Assembly: GCA_020637335.1 (NCBI GenBank)
Contig: JACJWC010000021.1
Location: 1 to 64,000, forward strand
DNA length: 64,000 bases
Source: Acidobacteriota bacterium
GTDB lineage: Bacteria; Acidobacteriota; Holophagae; Acanthopleuribacterales; Acanthopleuribacteraceae
Reading direction: 5' to 3'
In this document: positions 34,797-44,603 of the stretch, piece by piece
Layout: each line of letters starts with the position of its first letter
Position numbering within the stretch: the first letter of the stretch is position 1
Translations under genes and position numbers: made by a program
Notes under the pieces: model-generated
What the model saw: only the letters and a program-made list of their open reading frames with translations
What the model was told of the DNA's origin: nothing
Database searches by the model: none

Positions 34797-37700
34797 AGTA
34801 CTTCTTGATTTCCTTTCCATATTGATCAGGTAGACTTTTCTGCATTTGGCGGCGAATCATTTCGCGCATCTGTTGTTCGCGGGCCTGGTATTGGCTTTCC
34901 GGAATGGGGATATCGCGCACAGGTGAGCCATTCATGCCATCTTGGTTGCCGGAACCCATGCCCATACCCATAAACATCGGTCGGCCTTGGCCGCGTTGGG
35001 ATTGCTGCATTTGTTCCATCATTTCGCCAATGCGTTTTAGGGCTTCTTGTTCGTAATGGATCCCGCCATCCAACTTGGAATCGCCCAGTCTATCGGACGC
35101 GTTGCGCATAACCATGTCGATATCGTCCAATTTTTGGAATAGGGGCGAACCCCCGATATTTTGCTGATGGGCCTGCTTAAAGGATTCGATCATTTTGCGA
35201 ATCGATTCCTGCTGTTCTTGAAGCTGTTGGGGGTCCTTTGCATTCTTTTGAGCCAGGAAATCTTTGCGTTGTTGTTCCATGTTTTGTTTGACGTTTTGTA
35301 ACATATCAAGGATCTTATACAGTTCGTCACTGGCCTCGTTAAAGGTGTCTAGGGCCTTAACTTGATTTTCCAACTGGTCGCTTAATCGGGACTCGGCGAA
35401 GCGGGACCCGGAAATCAGTTGGTTTTCTAATTTGTGGCCCATCTCCAAGCTCGGCATCAGTTCGCCATGGTCCAGGTACTCTTGCATGGACTCGGCGGAA
35501 TCCAAGCTTTTTAAGGTGACTTCCTGGAGCAGGCGCATTTGGTCCTGCATAATCATGTCAAACGAATTTTCCATCTGGCGGACCTTGGCTTCGATTTCGC
35601 GCCGTTCGCGCAGACCCAATGATTCGTCCTCCAATTGGGCCCGCATCTGATTGATCTGTTCCACCAGGTCTTCGCCCATTTTTTCTTGTTGCTGGGCCGA
35701 GAGGCGTTGATTCAGATCGCCCAACAATTTTTTGATGTTGTCCAAAAGCTTTTTCTGGGCTTCTTTTTGTTTGGGGCTCAAGCCCTGATTGCCACCCATC
35801 TTTTGATCGGTTTGCTGGCGTAATTCCTGGGTTTTGGATTCCAAATCCTCTTCCTGTAATTTGAGTTCCTGGAGCAACCCAGACATTTCGCGCATGCTCT
35901 CCATCATGGCTTTCATCTCGGGCGACATTTGACCCATGGCGGACTGCATTTGCTCCATGGCGGCCTGCATCTGGGCACGGAATTCTTCCATCAATGCTTT
36001 GGCTTTCTCCATGTCGCCCTGTTTCATGGCCTCGACAATCTGGTCGACCAATTCCTTCATGGCGTCTTTTTGGTCTTGCAGCGCTTCCGAATTCATGAAC
36101 TCGTCCATGTCGCGGTCCATCTCTTCAGCTGCTTTCATCATCATTTTCTGGAACTCTTTCATTATCTGTTCCAGCGCCTTGCGTACCTGCTCTTCCATAT
36201 CGGACGATTGGTCCTGTTGGTCCATCATCTGTTGCAGGCTTTCCATGGCGTCTTCGAGTGCGTTTTTGTTGCGTTCGAGTTCCAAAAGGGCCCACAACTT
36301 GAGCTGAAGCAACAACTCATAAGTCAATTGCTCTAAATTGGTTTCTTCATTTTTGTGTTTGTATTGAAGGCTCTTTAAGGCTGCGGGATTGCCCTGTGGC
36401 CGATTGACTGACGCAAATAAACTCCCGGTTTCAATGCGGTAGCGAAAGGCCTGAGTCAGTTCATTGCGGTAATCCTGCAAAAATTCCTGATCAATCTGCG
36501 TGATGTAGGGGTCCTGGCGCATCATGTTGAGCAACATGCTGGTCAGACTTTGCGATTGCATTAAACCCGATTGGATTTGTTCGGAGAGGCGTTGCGCCTC
36601 GCGCAGAAGATATTCGTTGTGTTGGGCTTGGAGTTCCGTGTCGAGATTATCACCAAGCGTATGGGTCATGCGGTTGAGCAGTTCGCGCGCCATTTCCATA
36701 AACTCGTCGTGTTTTCGATCCGGACTTTCCAACTCATAACTCAACGATTCCGATTGACCAATGCCCGGCCCATTAACGGGATTGTTGTCGCGGGCCTCCA
36801 AGTAAATTGAGAAATGGCTGACATCTTCAGGAACCAAGTCAGAGAGGTTCCAACGGTTGCGACTTAAAAAATGTTTGTTTTGGTTGTTGGGAATCGTCAA
36901 CTTGATGCGTTTTTCGCCACCTTCCCAATTAACCACAGCTTCCAATTGGGTCACGTGGAAATCATCGCGAACGGAGGCGTCGATCATGAGTGGATCGAAT
37001 ATGTTGACGGCACCTTCATTGGTATAACTTTTTAGCTCAATGGTGGGTGGCAAATCGCGTTTGGTTGAGAAGACAAACGGTTGCGTTTTGCCGCTATCTG
37101 TCTCTTTTGCGACCAAAAACTCCAATTGGCTGGCTTCCATTAAGACAAATTCGTAATGGAACCCTCCGCTTTCATCGCGGTCAATTTCCTGGGCTGTTTC
37201 CATCTTATCGGTATGGAAAAACAGACGTTTCAGGTTGTTTTGCGGTAGGACTGAGAACTGGACCCGGCTGCCCGGGTAAGCCTCGTATCCACCCGGTTTG
37301 AGCGCCAACGTTCGGCCCGGAATATTGGTGTAGTCCGGTTCGTAAATGGAAATGCTGCCGCCGTCCAATTGCAGAAACGTGTTGCCAAAAACGAGTGAGG
37401 ACGTCGTTTTGGGAAGTCCAAGGTAACTGTGCCAAGCCAGCCAGCTGGGCGCAAACAGCAACAATGTGGCGCCTGCAGTGGCCCAAATGTGGCGCGAAAT
37501 GCCTAATCCACTGTAGGCATGATCCAGGAGATTCTGGACCTTGCCCGCATATTGATCGACCAATTCTGGTGATTGTGAGTCGGACTTGCCCTCATTGAAG
37601 TCGAGGACGGAACGAACCTTTAACATCAGTTCGGGGTAACGATTTTCAATTTTTCTGGCCAGTCGGCGCGTATCTTTTAAGCGCCAAAACGAGAAGAATT

Positions 37701-37899
37701 GGAACAGGGTCCAGCCGAGTGCGTGACTGAGCCAGATCCAGACCAGGGCAGATTTGGTTATGCTGTAGGGCGAAAAGCGGGCCAGGCACAAAAACACCAC
37801 ACTGAGGCCGAGCGCAGAAGCAAGGGCGACCAAGGCCGATTTGACCAGGGCCGCCTTAAAAAAGGCATTGCGATGTCGGATCAGATGGAGGTTTGTCAT
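34774..37899 (-). CDS. DUF4175-like membrane protein with Met/Gln-rich coiled coil
   Basis: A 1041-residue protein. Two membrane helices near the N-terminus (about 17-45 and 49-72) and a third near 137-155, then a large extracytoplasmic beta-rich region (about 170-390), then a very long helical part (about 400-1000). Residues about 545-700 are strikingly rich in Met, Gln, Glu and Lys (e.g. MEQMQSAMGQMSPEMKAMME), predicting coiled coil. The architecture matches DUF4175/TIGR02302-like proteins found in Bat-type clusters. Function unknown; an envelope-spanning scaffold is a guess. It lies between the VWA protein and the gluzincin. Confidence 0.75.
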   Translation of the reverse strand: MTNLHLIRHRNAFFKAALVKSALVALASALGLSVVFLCLARFSPYSITKSALVWIWLSHALGWTLFQFFSFWRLKDTRRLARKIENRYPELMLKVRSVLDFNEGKSDSQSPELVDQYAGKVQNLLDHAYSGLGISRHIWATAGATLLLFAPSWLAWHSYLGLPKTTSSLVFGNTFLQLDGGSISIYEPDYTNIPGRTLALKPGGYEAYPGSRVQFSVLPQNNLKRLFFHTDKMETAQEIDRDESGGFHYEFVLMEASQLEFLVAKETDSGKTQPFVFSTKRDLPPTIELKSYTNEGAVNIFDPLMIDASVRDDFHVTQLEAVVNWEGGEKRIKLTIPNNQNKHFLSRNRWNLSDLVPEDVSHFSIYLEARDNNPVNGPGIGQSESLSYELESPDRKHDEFMEMARELLNRMTHTLGDNLDTELQAQHNEYLLREAQRLSEQIQSGLMQSQSLTSMLLNMMRQDPYITQIDQEFLQDYRNELTQAFRYRIETGSLFASVNRPQGNPAALKSLQYKHKNEETNLEQLTYELLLQLKLWALLELERNKNALEDAMESLQQMMDQQDQSSDMEEQVRKALEQIMKEFQKMMMKAAEEMDRDMDEFMNSEALQDQKDAMKELVDQIVEAMKQGDMEKAKALMEEFRAQMQAAMEQMQSAMGQMSPEMKAMMESMREMSGLLQELKLQEEDLESKTQELRQQTDQKMGGNQGLSPKQKEAQKKLLDNIKKLLGDLNQRLSAQQQEKMGEDLVEQINQMRAQLEDESLGLRERREIEAKVRQMENSFDMIMQDQMRLLQEVTLKSLDSAESMQEYLDHGELMPSLEMGHKLENQLISGSRFAESRLSDQLENQVKALDTFNEASDELYKILDMLQNVKQNMEQQRKDFLAQKNAKDPQQLQEQQESIRKMIESFKQAHQQNIGGSPLFQKLDDIDMVMRNASDRLGDSKLDGGIHYEQEALKRIGEMMEQMQQSQRGQGRPMFMGMGMGSGNQDGMNGSPVRDIPIPESQYQAREQQMREMIRRQMQKSLPDQYGKEIKKYYENLIDQ

Positions 37900-37911
37900 G
37901 GTGGCGCCCTC

Positions 37912-40119
37912 CTAGGCGAGATAACGGGTTCTTCGCAAATACCATTCCACTGCTGCCAGCAACAGAAGAATGGGTAAGCCCCAAACCCAATTTCTTAACT
38001 TTAAACGGTTCGATTCGATGATTTCTTCACGAGATTGGTTGCGCCAAGCCCAATTTTTTACGTCGAGGTCTTGGCTCTCATGCAGTTTACCACCCGTCAG
38101 ATTGGCCAATCGGCTCAATGTTTCGGGTACGGGATCTTGATTGCCAAACTCATCCTGAGAGCCACCCAAAAAGACGATTTGCGGTTCGGCCAATTCCTGC
38201 CAGGGCGAATCGGGCAGGCTCAGGCGGTAATAGCCGGGTTGGGCGACGTGGAATTTGATTTGGGCCTGACCTTGTTGATTGGTCTGGACATTGGCGGTAT
38301 AGACCTGATCGGGGTCCTGGATGGAGGACAATAATAGCGGGGTCGAAACATTTTTGGCCGGTTGATAATCCTTCTGACGCAAGAGGACTTCCACGTCCAA
38401 ATCCAGAGGGCGCTCTAGCGATTTGAACGCGGTTAAATGCACCTGATTCATACTCGGGTCTTGAATGGACCATTTGATCAGGTGGTCCCAAAAGGCTTGG
38501 TAGGCACTGCCCGTTAACCCTTTTTCCAGTTCGTCGCGGTACCATTTCCAACTGGAGGAGGTATTGAGAAAAACGGTGCGGCCCGTACCGCTTTCCAACG
38601 TGGCCAGGAGCGCTGCTTTTTGTGCCGTTTGAAGCAGAATTTCACTTTTGGGATTGGGGGTCAGGCGGTCCATGTGGCCCTGGAAGCGGTGTAGGTCTGG
38701 CTCAAATCCTTGCAGGATCGGGTTGTATTTACCCTTCTGGGTGACAACCGCTTTTTCCAGCTCAGAAGCGTACGGCACCCGATAACTGGGCGGGACCAAG
38801 GCCATGACATCGGCTAGAGGTGTTACGCCCAAAGAAGGACCAGCCGCTGATTGGGGGCCGCCGATTACGATCAAGGCCCCGTGGTGTTCTTGAATAAAGC
38901 TTTTGATTTTAGAGAGCAGGCGCCGCATTTGGTAGCTGTCATTAAAATAATTACCGGCATCAAAGTCCTGGAAGACGATGACATCGAATCCATAGAGCTG
39001 TCGGTCAAATATTTCCTCGGTAGGAAAGGGGACAAGTGCCATTTCATCAGGTCCGATACTGCGCGCGTCCGTGCCAATTTGCATGTGGTCGCGGGTACGC
39101 ATGATGAAAAAGGCGGTCAAATCGACCAGATTATTCAGCTCAAACATGGAGCGCAAACCTTGTAAATCCCAAGTGATACTGCCGGCAATGTGCAACACAC
39201 TGATTTTGTCCCGGCCAATATCGATCAATATGTTTTGCCGATTATTGGCCGTATTGCTTTCCGTCCGATGGGGCGGAACGACTACGGTGTAAAGGTGCTC
39301 GCCGATTGTTTCGGGATAAAACTCAAACTGAACGTTGCCAAAACCTTGCGCGTCCACATTCAAATCTTTGACTTGAATGATGTTCTGGCCTTCGAGCAAC
39401 TGGATTTGGCGCGGATACTCGGGCAGATTGCGCACCATGACAGTTGCGCGAATGGTGAGCGGTGCGCGCACGTAGGAAAAGCTGGGCGCATCAATCGAAT
39501 GGATAGCGATTTCGGGTCCTTCCGATTTGTTGCCGATCAACACGCCGTGAATGGGCGGTGCATCTAATCGTTTTAACCAATTGCGCGTTTCATCCAGATC
39601 CATCGCGGTGAATCGGCCCAGATCATGCCCATCGGAAACTACGACGATGCCGCTAATGTTCTGGCTCTTATTTAAGACTTGGGTCAGCGATTGATAGAAG
39701 TCGGTGCGTTTCCCGGTCAATTCATTGGCACCTGATATTTTGGGTAAAGGTCCGTAGAGTTCCTGATCAAATTCATACAAGCTCAGCTTGGGTTCTTGGT
39801 CTTGTATCTGTTGGAGTACGGTTTCCGCTTTCTCAAATCGGGTAGCGCCCTTTTCTGGTGCACCCATACTACCCGACCGGTCAATGAGTACGGCAATATT
39901 GCGCTCTGGCGATTTGCGTATCGTGCGGATTAAGGTCGGTTGGTGCAACAACAAATAGGTGAAGCCCAGAATTACCAACCGCAAGAGCGAAACCGCGATA
40001 CGCGTGGGCAGCGCTTGTGCACGCGTTGAAAGGATGGAGAAACCCCACAAGGAAAGCAGTAATAGGCCAACGGCCCACTCCAACCACAGCGGTCCAAAGG
40101 TGTCGAGTTGCAGACTCAT
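37912..40119 (-). CDS. membrane VWA-domain protein (glutamine-amidotransferase-like)
   Basis: A 735-residue protein. N-terminal membrane helices (about 12-30 and 37-62), a VWA domain with MIDAS motif LIDRSGSMG (about 78-86) and VVVSDGHDLG, an Ig-like region, then an alpha/beta domain resembling class I glutamine amidotransferases (GALIVIGGPQSAAGP) which lacks an obvious catalytic Cys, and a C-terminal membrane helix (WVWGLPILLLLAAVEWYL). Such proteins stand next to BatA-like and DUF4159 genes in many Gram-negative bacteria. Likely an inner-membrane partner of MoxR. The start overlaps the DUF4159 stop by ATGA. Confidence 0.82.
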   Translation of the reverse strand: MSLQLDTFGPLWLEWAVGLLLLSLWGFSILSTRAQALPTRIAVSLLRLVILGFTYLLLHQPTLIRTIRKSPERNIAVLIDRSGSMGAPEKGATRFEKAETVLQQIQDQEPKLSLYEFDQELYGPLPKISGANELTGKRTDFYQSLTQVLNKSQNISGIVVVSDGHDLGRFTAMDLDETRNWLKRLDAPPIHGVLIGNKSEGPEIAIHSIDAPSFSYVRAPLTIRATVMVRNLPEYPRQIQLLEGQNIIQVKDLNVDAQGFGNVQFEFYPETIGEHLYTVVVPPHRTESNTANNRQNILIDIGRDKISVLHIAGSITWDLQGLRSMFELNNLVDLTAFFIMRTRDHMQIGTDARSIGPDEMALVPFPTEEIFDRQLYGFDVIVFQDFDAGNYFNDSYQMRRLLSKIKSFIQEHHGALIVIGGPQSAAGPSLGVTPLADVMALVPPSYRVPYASELEKAVVTQKGKYNPILQGFEPDLHRFQGHMDRLTPNPKSEILLQTAQKAALLATLESGTGRTVFLNTSSSWKWYRDELEKGLTGSAYQAFWDHLIKWSIQDPSMNQVHLTAFKSLERPLDLDVEVLLRQKDYQPAKNVSTPLLLSSIQDPDQVYTANVQTNQQGQAQIKFHVAQPGYYRLSLPDSPWQELAEPQIVFLGGSQDEFGNQDPVPETLSRLANLTGGKLHESQDLDVKNWAWRNQSREEIIESNRLKLRNWVWGLPILLLLAAVEWYLRRTRYLA

Positions 40120-40859
40120 TGACGCCGCCTCCGTTCAATGACCGGAGGGAAGGCCCGATCCTTTTTATAATTCAGGGTCAGGGTGTAATACGTCAGATTG
40201 ATGGCTAGACGAAAACACAGTTCGCGCCTGAAACCGCCCCCAATTTCCATATTATTGCTCCAGTTCCCCAACGAATCTGTTTCCAAGGCGCCGAGCAGAT
40301 CATTGTGGCTAAAAAAGGCCAAGGTGCGGTTGCCGCGCGTCCAGCCTTCTAAATAATTGGTCCGGTTGGTCCGGCCGCGCGCTTCTTTCAATAAGTAATA
40401 GCTTTGAAAGATCGTGTGGTCGTTGGGGATTTTTTGGGGTGGCCCCAATTCCGGAAAGACCTTTTGCATCATTTTGATGGCGGATCGATAAAAACGATCG
40501 TCGTTTGCATCGGCAAAGCAGTCAAACAGGAGCAGCCCACCGGCATTCAGGGCTGTTCGCAACAAATCGGCCTGGTGGGTTGTAATTTCCGGAAGGGGCT
40601 GCGCACCACTCACGATAAAAAAGGGCGAGCCGACATCGAGCACTTGGTTAATGGTGCAGGACCGAGCTTGGTTCTCAATCGGGATATTGCAGCGCTTTTG
40701 AATTTCAAAACACAGTTTGACCAGTGCGCGTTCTCGAGTATTCCAATCCGGGCCCAGCGCCAACATACAAAATTGAAATTGCAGGGTGGGGTCCGTTTCG
40801 GCCAGCAGTTGTGCGGCGGGCAGGGTGAGTAACCATTTCATCAGGTCACGGCGCTTCAT
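40116..40859 (-). CDS. DUF4159 family protein
   Basis: A 247-residue protein with the DUF4159 signature region: FFIVSGAQPLPEIT, LLRTALNAGGLLLFDCFAD and the C-terminal LCFRLAINLTYYTLTLNYK. The N-terminus MKRRDLMKWLLTLPAAQLLA is a signal peptide with adjacent Arg residues (RR), possibly twin-arginine-like but lacking the full consensus. ATG at 40859 overlaps the upstream stop by ATGA; a longer frame is rejected. Function unknown; the fold is related to glutamine amidotransferase/ThuA-like domains. Confidence 0.85.
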   Translation of the reverse strand: MKRRDLMKWLLTLPAAQLLAETDPTLQFQFCMLALGPDWNTRERALVKLCFEIQKRCNIPIENQARSCTINQVLDVGSPFFIVSGAQPLPEITTHQADLLRTALNAGGLLLFDCFADANDDRFYRSAIKMMQKVFPELGPPQKIPNDHTIFQSYYLLKEARGRTNRTNYLEGWTRGNRTLAFFSHNDLLGALETDSLGNWSNNMEIGGGFRRELCFRLAINLTYYTLTLNYKKDRAFPPVIERRRRQ

Positions 40860-42823
40860 CGTTGCCCCCACCGCAAAGAAATGAAGCCTGCGGCCAATGT
40901 CTCCATACAAACAATGGCAAAGACCAACCACAAAAGGCCGGGCCCCAAGTCGATGCGTAACTGGTTCTTAAAACCCAACTTCTCGAATGCTTCCGCTTCG
41001 TTTCCGGCGGTTTGGCTGGAGATAGGCTTGAAATCAGACTCACGCGGATCAAGGAAAACGTGGATCATCCGTTCAAACTGGCTGTCGGCAGTACTGTACA
41101 CACCGGGTAGGATGCCTTGTACGTCCAAATTTCGAAAATCAGGGTTGACATGTTTGAGGACCAGTTTGTCTTCCAGGCCCTGGGCAATCACATCATCGAC
41201 CAAAAGGCTCTCGACGCTGTTTTTGGTTTCGCGAAAACTTAAATAGTTCACGATTTGGCGCATGAGGGGAATGAACCCAACCGCAATGGGAACATTGCTG
41301 CCCTCCAGGTCCATGGCGCTGGGCCAAATGGCGATTCGGCCCGGGCCGGTATCACCGCAAACCAAGGCGGGTGCAGAATCGCTATAGGTGAATACCGCCT
41401 TATATTGGCTGCGGCCTAACGAGATCAGTTGGTGTGAAAAGACCTGAAACTCGCTTAAGTACATTTCCCAATCAGAGACGCCAACACCTTGAAGCAGGGG
41501 ATGGTCGGCCTGCTTCAGTTCAACCAGCTCGGGTTGGTTGACCCATTCCCAAAACTGTAAATCGAACGGCTGTAAGAAGGCATTCCAGGCTTCGCTGGAG
41601 AAACGATTGCCGGTTGAAATGAATAGACCTTTGCCTTTTTGTAGATAATCGGCCAGCCATTCGGTGGGTGGCACCTCGACATTGAGCATAAGTAAAACAT
41701 CCGTTTTGCTTAAAAGGTCCGCGTTTAAACCTGCTGGGGTTATCACCAGCACTTCTTTACCAAATTGGAGTTGAAGTGCGTTGGCCACAAAAAAGCTTTC
41801 ACTGCGCTGAGCAACAGGATTGGTGTCACCATCGACAATCACGATGCGGGGCGCTTGCAGGCTGCCCGGAATAAAAGTGACTTGATTATCGATGGGAAAA
41901 TTGTCTTCCTGCAGGCTCACCAAAACGGGGCCCGCCGAATGGGCAGGCAGGGCAAAGCGATGGGAAACGGTTTCATGCGATTCCAAATTGACCCGATGTT
42001 GGATAGGCGAATCTTTTTCGGGTTTGATATCGACGTTAAAGGTTGTCCCAACCCCACCGCCATTAATCAGACGAACTTCTAAATCCAAGCTTTCGGCTGA
42101 CTCAATCTGATCCACCCGTTCGATGCCAAAATTGGAAAATTTATCTGCATCCAAAAACGTGGAGGTAACGACTTCCACACCGGAGGCAGGTTCGCTTGGG
42201 ACTTGGTCCCAGGCTGAAATGACACCATCGCTCAGGATGTGGATTCGCGCGCTACCCCAGCCCTCTTGTTGGATGATGTTGAGCGCTTCCTGATAGGCCC
42301 TATCCAAGCTGGATCGACGTAAATCCACCTTCAAACCCGGTAAGGCGGCCAGGATTTCATCCGCAGACCGCATGCTGACCAAACGTTCGGGTTGAGAACT
42401 GATCAGCAAAAGGGTGGGCGTGTTACCGCGTTTATCCAGAATGGCGCGAACTTGGGCTTTGGCCTGATCCCAAAAGGAGTCTGCGCCGTTGTTGGCCAAC
42501 ATGGAGGCCGAGTTATCCAGGATCATGACCAAGGGTTTGTTGCCGATGTTGTCATCCGCGCCCAATATCATTTCTTTAAACGGTTGCGCAAAAATGAGCG
42601 CCAGTGCCAACACAAAAAGACAGCGCATGAGCAGCAAAAAGAACTGTTCCAATTTGAAGCGGCGTTTGCGTTTTTTCTGGGCTTTTAAAAGAAATTGCAG
42701 TGCCCCAAACTGAAGGGGAATGGCGCGTGGCTTGTGACGCAAATGCAAATACAACGGGATGGCGATGGCCAACCCGCCCAAAAGTGCCAATGGGGCAAGC
42801 AAGGTCAAGTTTAAGAAGTTCAA
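40856..42823 (-). CDS. BatA-like VWA membrane protein
   Basis: A 655-residue protein with the BatA N-terminal domain: first helix LTLLAPLALLGGLAIAIPLYLHL, then LRHKPRAIPLQFGALQFL and a second helix LMRCLFVLALALIFAQP. A VWA domain follows with MIDAS MILDNSASM. The rest is extracytoplasmic with an amidotransferase-like stretch, and a membrane helix lies at the end (LLWLVFAIVCMETLAAGFISL). The start is TTG directly after the DUF58 stop codon, with GAAGGA upstream. Part of the MoxR/Bat-like cluster. Confidence 0.88.
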   Translation of the reverse strand: MNFLNLTLLAPLALLGGLAIAIPLYLHLRHKPRAIPLQFGALQFLLKAQKKRKRRFKLEQFFLLLMRCLFVLALALIFAQPFKEMILGADDNIGNKPLVMILDNSASMLANNGADSFWDQAKAQVRAILDKRGNTPTLLLISSQPERLVSMRSADEILAALPGLKVDLRRSSLDRAYQEALNIIQQEGWGSARIHILSDGVISAWDQVPSEPASGVEVVTSTFLDADKFSNFGIERVDQIESAESLDLEVRLINGGGVGTTFNVDIKPEKDSPIQHRVNLESHETVSHRFALPAHSAGPVLVSLQEDNFPIDNQVTFIPGSLQAPRIVIVDGDTNPVAQRSESFFVANALQLQFGKEVLVITPAGLNADLLSKTDVLLMLNVEVPPTEWLADYLQKGKGLFISTGNRFSSEAWNAFLQPFDLQFWEWVNQPELVELKQADHPLLQGVGVSDWEMYLSEFQVFSHQLISLGRSQYKAVFTYSDSAPALVCGDTGPGRIAIWPSAMDLEGSNVPIAVGFIPLMRQIVNYLSFRETKNSVESLLVDDVIAQGLEDKLVLKHVNPDFRNLDVQGILPGVYSTADSQFERMIHVFLDPRESDFKPISSQTAGNEAEAFEKLGFKNQLRIDLGPGLLWLVFAIVCMETLAAGFISLRWGQR

Positions 42824-43741
42824 TTAATACATCCTTCTCAATTTCTTGGCGCGAAGGGGGTTGTTGAGGATCTTGGCCAAGATCCGATCGGGCGGATCAT
42901 CCGTTTTTGCCAAGGTTGCATCAATGCCCGTTTGGTGTAAGGCCTGCTGGAATTGAGTTTGGTGTGCTTGAAAAGCTTCCAAATAAGCCTGGCGAATGGC
43001 CTGACTATCGGCCGGTAAATATTGATCATCTTCCATACTTTCAAATCGATAGAAACGATTGAACGGGAAGGACTCTTCATCTGGGTGCAGGATTTGGAAG
43101 ACCATGACATCGTGGCCACGGCTTTTGAGAATCTTGATTTTGGCCATAAGTTCAGGGATATCGACGAAAAAGTCAGAGAAAAGGACGATTAAACTGCGAT
43201 GGTGGACCCGGTCCAATGCGTATTGGATCAGGTTGGGAATGCCTTGCTCGCCTTGGGGTTGATGGTTTTCCAAAACGCCCAGAATTTGCGTGAGGTAACC
43301 CAATTGGCTGCGCGGCGGCAAGAATTCGACCTCTTTTCCTTTGGAAACGGCGACGGCCGTGGCATCGGATTGTTGCACCAGAACATAGGCCAGGGCACCG
43401 GCCAAAATGCTGGCATAACGGAACTTGCTAATCGGGCCATCAACGGGGTAGCCCATGGAACCGCTGCCATCCAGTAAGAGGTAGGCCCGTAAATTGGTCG
43501 TGACCTCGAACTGTTTGACATGGTAGTGGTCCGTTCTGGCATACAGGCGCCAATCGACATACCGCAGTTCGTCGCCCGGCGAATAAGCGCGATGCTGGGC
43601 AAATTCCACGCTGCCGCCCCGAAACGGGGAAATGTGTTCGCCTACCAAGGCGCCTTCCACAACGGTGCGTGCCCGTACGGTAAGGTTTTTAATGCCGATC
43701 AGCACACTGGGATCGAGAAAAGTCGCAGATGTTTGGGTCAA
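42824..43741 (-). CDS. DUF58 domain protein
   Basis: A 305-residue VWA-like protein with the DUF58 core: GEHISPFRGGSVEFAQHRAY, SPGDELRYVDWRLYARTD and LLLDGSGSMGYP (MIDAS-like). It partners MoxR ATPases in many bacteria. The start is TTG, supported by AGGAG seven bases upstream, and no ATG is available nearby. It is the first gene of a seven-gene minus-strand cluster ending with moxR (possibly continuing into the EamA gene). Confidence 0.92.
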   Translation of the reverse strand: MTQTSATFLDPSVLIGIKNLTVRARTVVEGALVGEHISPFRGGSVEFAQHRAYSPGDELRYVDWRLYARTDHYHVKQFEVTTNLRAYLLLDGSGSMGYPVDGPISKFRYASILAGALAYVLVQQSDATAVAVSKGKEVEFLPPRSQLGYLTQILGVLENHQPQGEQGIPNLIQYALDRVHHRSLIVLFSDFFVDIPELMAKIKILKSRGHDVMVFQILHPDEESFPFNRFYRFESMEDDQYLPADSQAIRQAYLEAFQAHQTQFQQALHQTGIDATLAKTDDPPDRILAKILNNPLRAKKLRRMY

Positions 43742-43774
43742 GCACTACTCCTGTTCAGTCGCCAAGAAGCACAA

Positions 43775-43783
43775 ATCATACCA
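43775..43783 (-). promoter_or_regulatory. extended -10 promoter of the Bat-like cluster
   Basis: On the minus strand TGGTATGAT, an extended -10, with no good -35. Transcription would start about 27 bases before the TTG start of the DUF58 gene. Confidence 0.45.
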
Positions 43784-43898
43784 CCGCTCGGCTCATCAGC
43801 TCGTCTGTATCTATTCGCAACTGGGCTCGCAAGGTTGCGTAAAAAGTCCACGACTGCACATTGCTCCAGTCCCGGCCAGCGCGGCCATCGACAAAGGT

Positions 43899-44567
43899 TT
43901 ATTTGCTGGTCGTCGCTTTGGGTGTAGTGAAGACCACGCGTTTTTCCACCAGCAGGGCTCGAAACGCTGAAAGTTGGTCTTTGCCCGTTTTTTTGCCCAA
44001 AAGCGATGCGTAATCATAGTGGAAACGCACGGCATTGTCCTTTTGATCCAGGTTGGTTTCGACCACCTGGGGCGCACTGAGCTGCATGCTGAAATGCAAA
44101 CCTTGCAGCAGCGGTTTTAGTTGGGAGAGCTGTTGTTCTAGGTTGGGCTCATCCAAATCCGCAAGGGAACGGACCATTGGGCCCGGGTCCCATACCCAAA
44201 CCCATCGATCACCTTGCAGTTGCAACTGAGTTTCGCCAAACATGTCATCACTGTGGAAAGCGGCGTAGTTGGGGTACCAAATCTTAAAGTTCATTTGGAT
44301 TCGACCTTCGGATACGACCCGTTGATAGGAATCCAGCCGGCCACCTCGACCTTGGACCCAGTCGCGATACGCGGCTTCCTCCAGTGGCAGCGGGTTTTCG
44401 CTGAGCGCAGGCAAGGTGCGCACCGCCTCTTGGTAGATCGGTTCCAACATGTCCAAGTGCGTTTCAACCGTACAACTACCGTCCGGCTCAAATGCCACAT
44501 TTACAGCGTAGTCAAAACAGCTCGTCATCAGGAAACAGAGGGGGAGTAGGTACCAAGGATACTTCAT
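43899..44567 (-). CDS. predicted lipoprotein of unknown function
   Basis: A 222-residue protein with a lipoprotein signal: hydrophobic stretch then lipobox LMTSC, Cys17 as lipidation site. The mature part opens with FDYAVNVAFEPDGSCTVETHLDM, a beta-strand pattern seen in several small surface lipoproteins. Not recognised further. It is 36 bases downstream of the S1-domain gene and probably cotranscribed with it. Confidence 0.72.
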   Translation of the reverse strand: MKYPWYLLPLCFLMTSCFDYAVNVAFEPDGSCTVETHLDMLEPIYQEAVRTLPALSENPLPLEEAAYRDWVQGRGGRLDSYQRVVSEGRIQMNFKIWYPNYAAFHSDDMFGETQLQLQGDRWVWVWDPGPMVRSLADLDEPNLEQQLSQLKPLLQGLHFSMQLSAPQVVETNLDQKDNAVRFHYDYASLLGKKTGKDQLSAFRALLVEKRVVFTTPKATTSK

Positions 44568-44603
44568 GCCCCCTCCATCGGCGTTTGCGCAATAAAGTTA
44601 AGA

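Noticed and set aside
35929..36336. Long plus-strand frames opposite the DUF4175 gene
   Set aside because: They are antisense shadows of the Met/Gln/Glu-rich coiled coil, rich in His/Leu/Phe, with no ribosome site.
43899..44567. Lipoprotein as a member of the Bat-like cluster
   Set aside because: A promoter-like element and 157-base gap separate it from the DUF58 gene, and it lies close behind the S1-domain gene.
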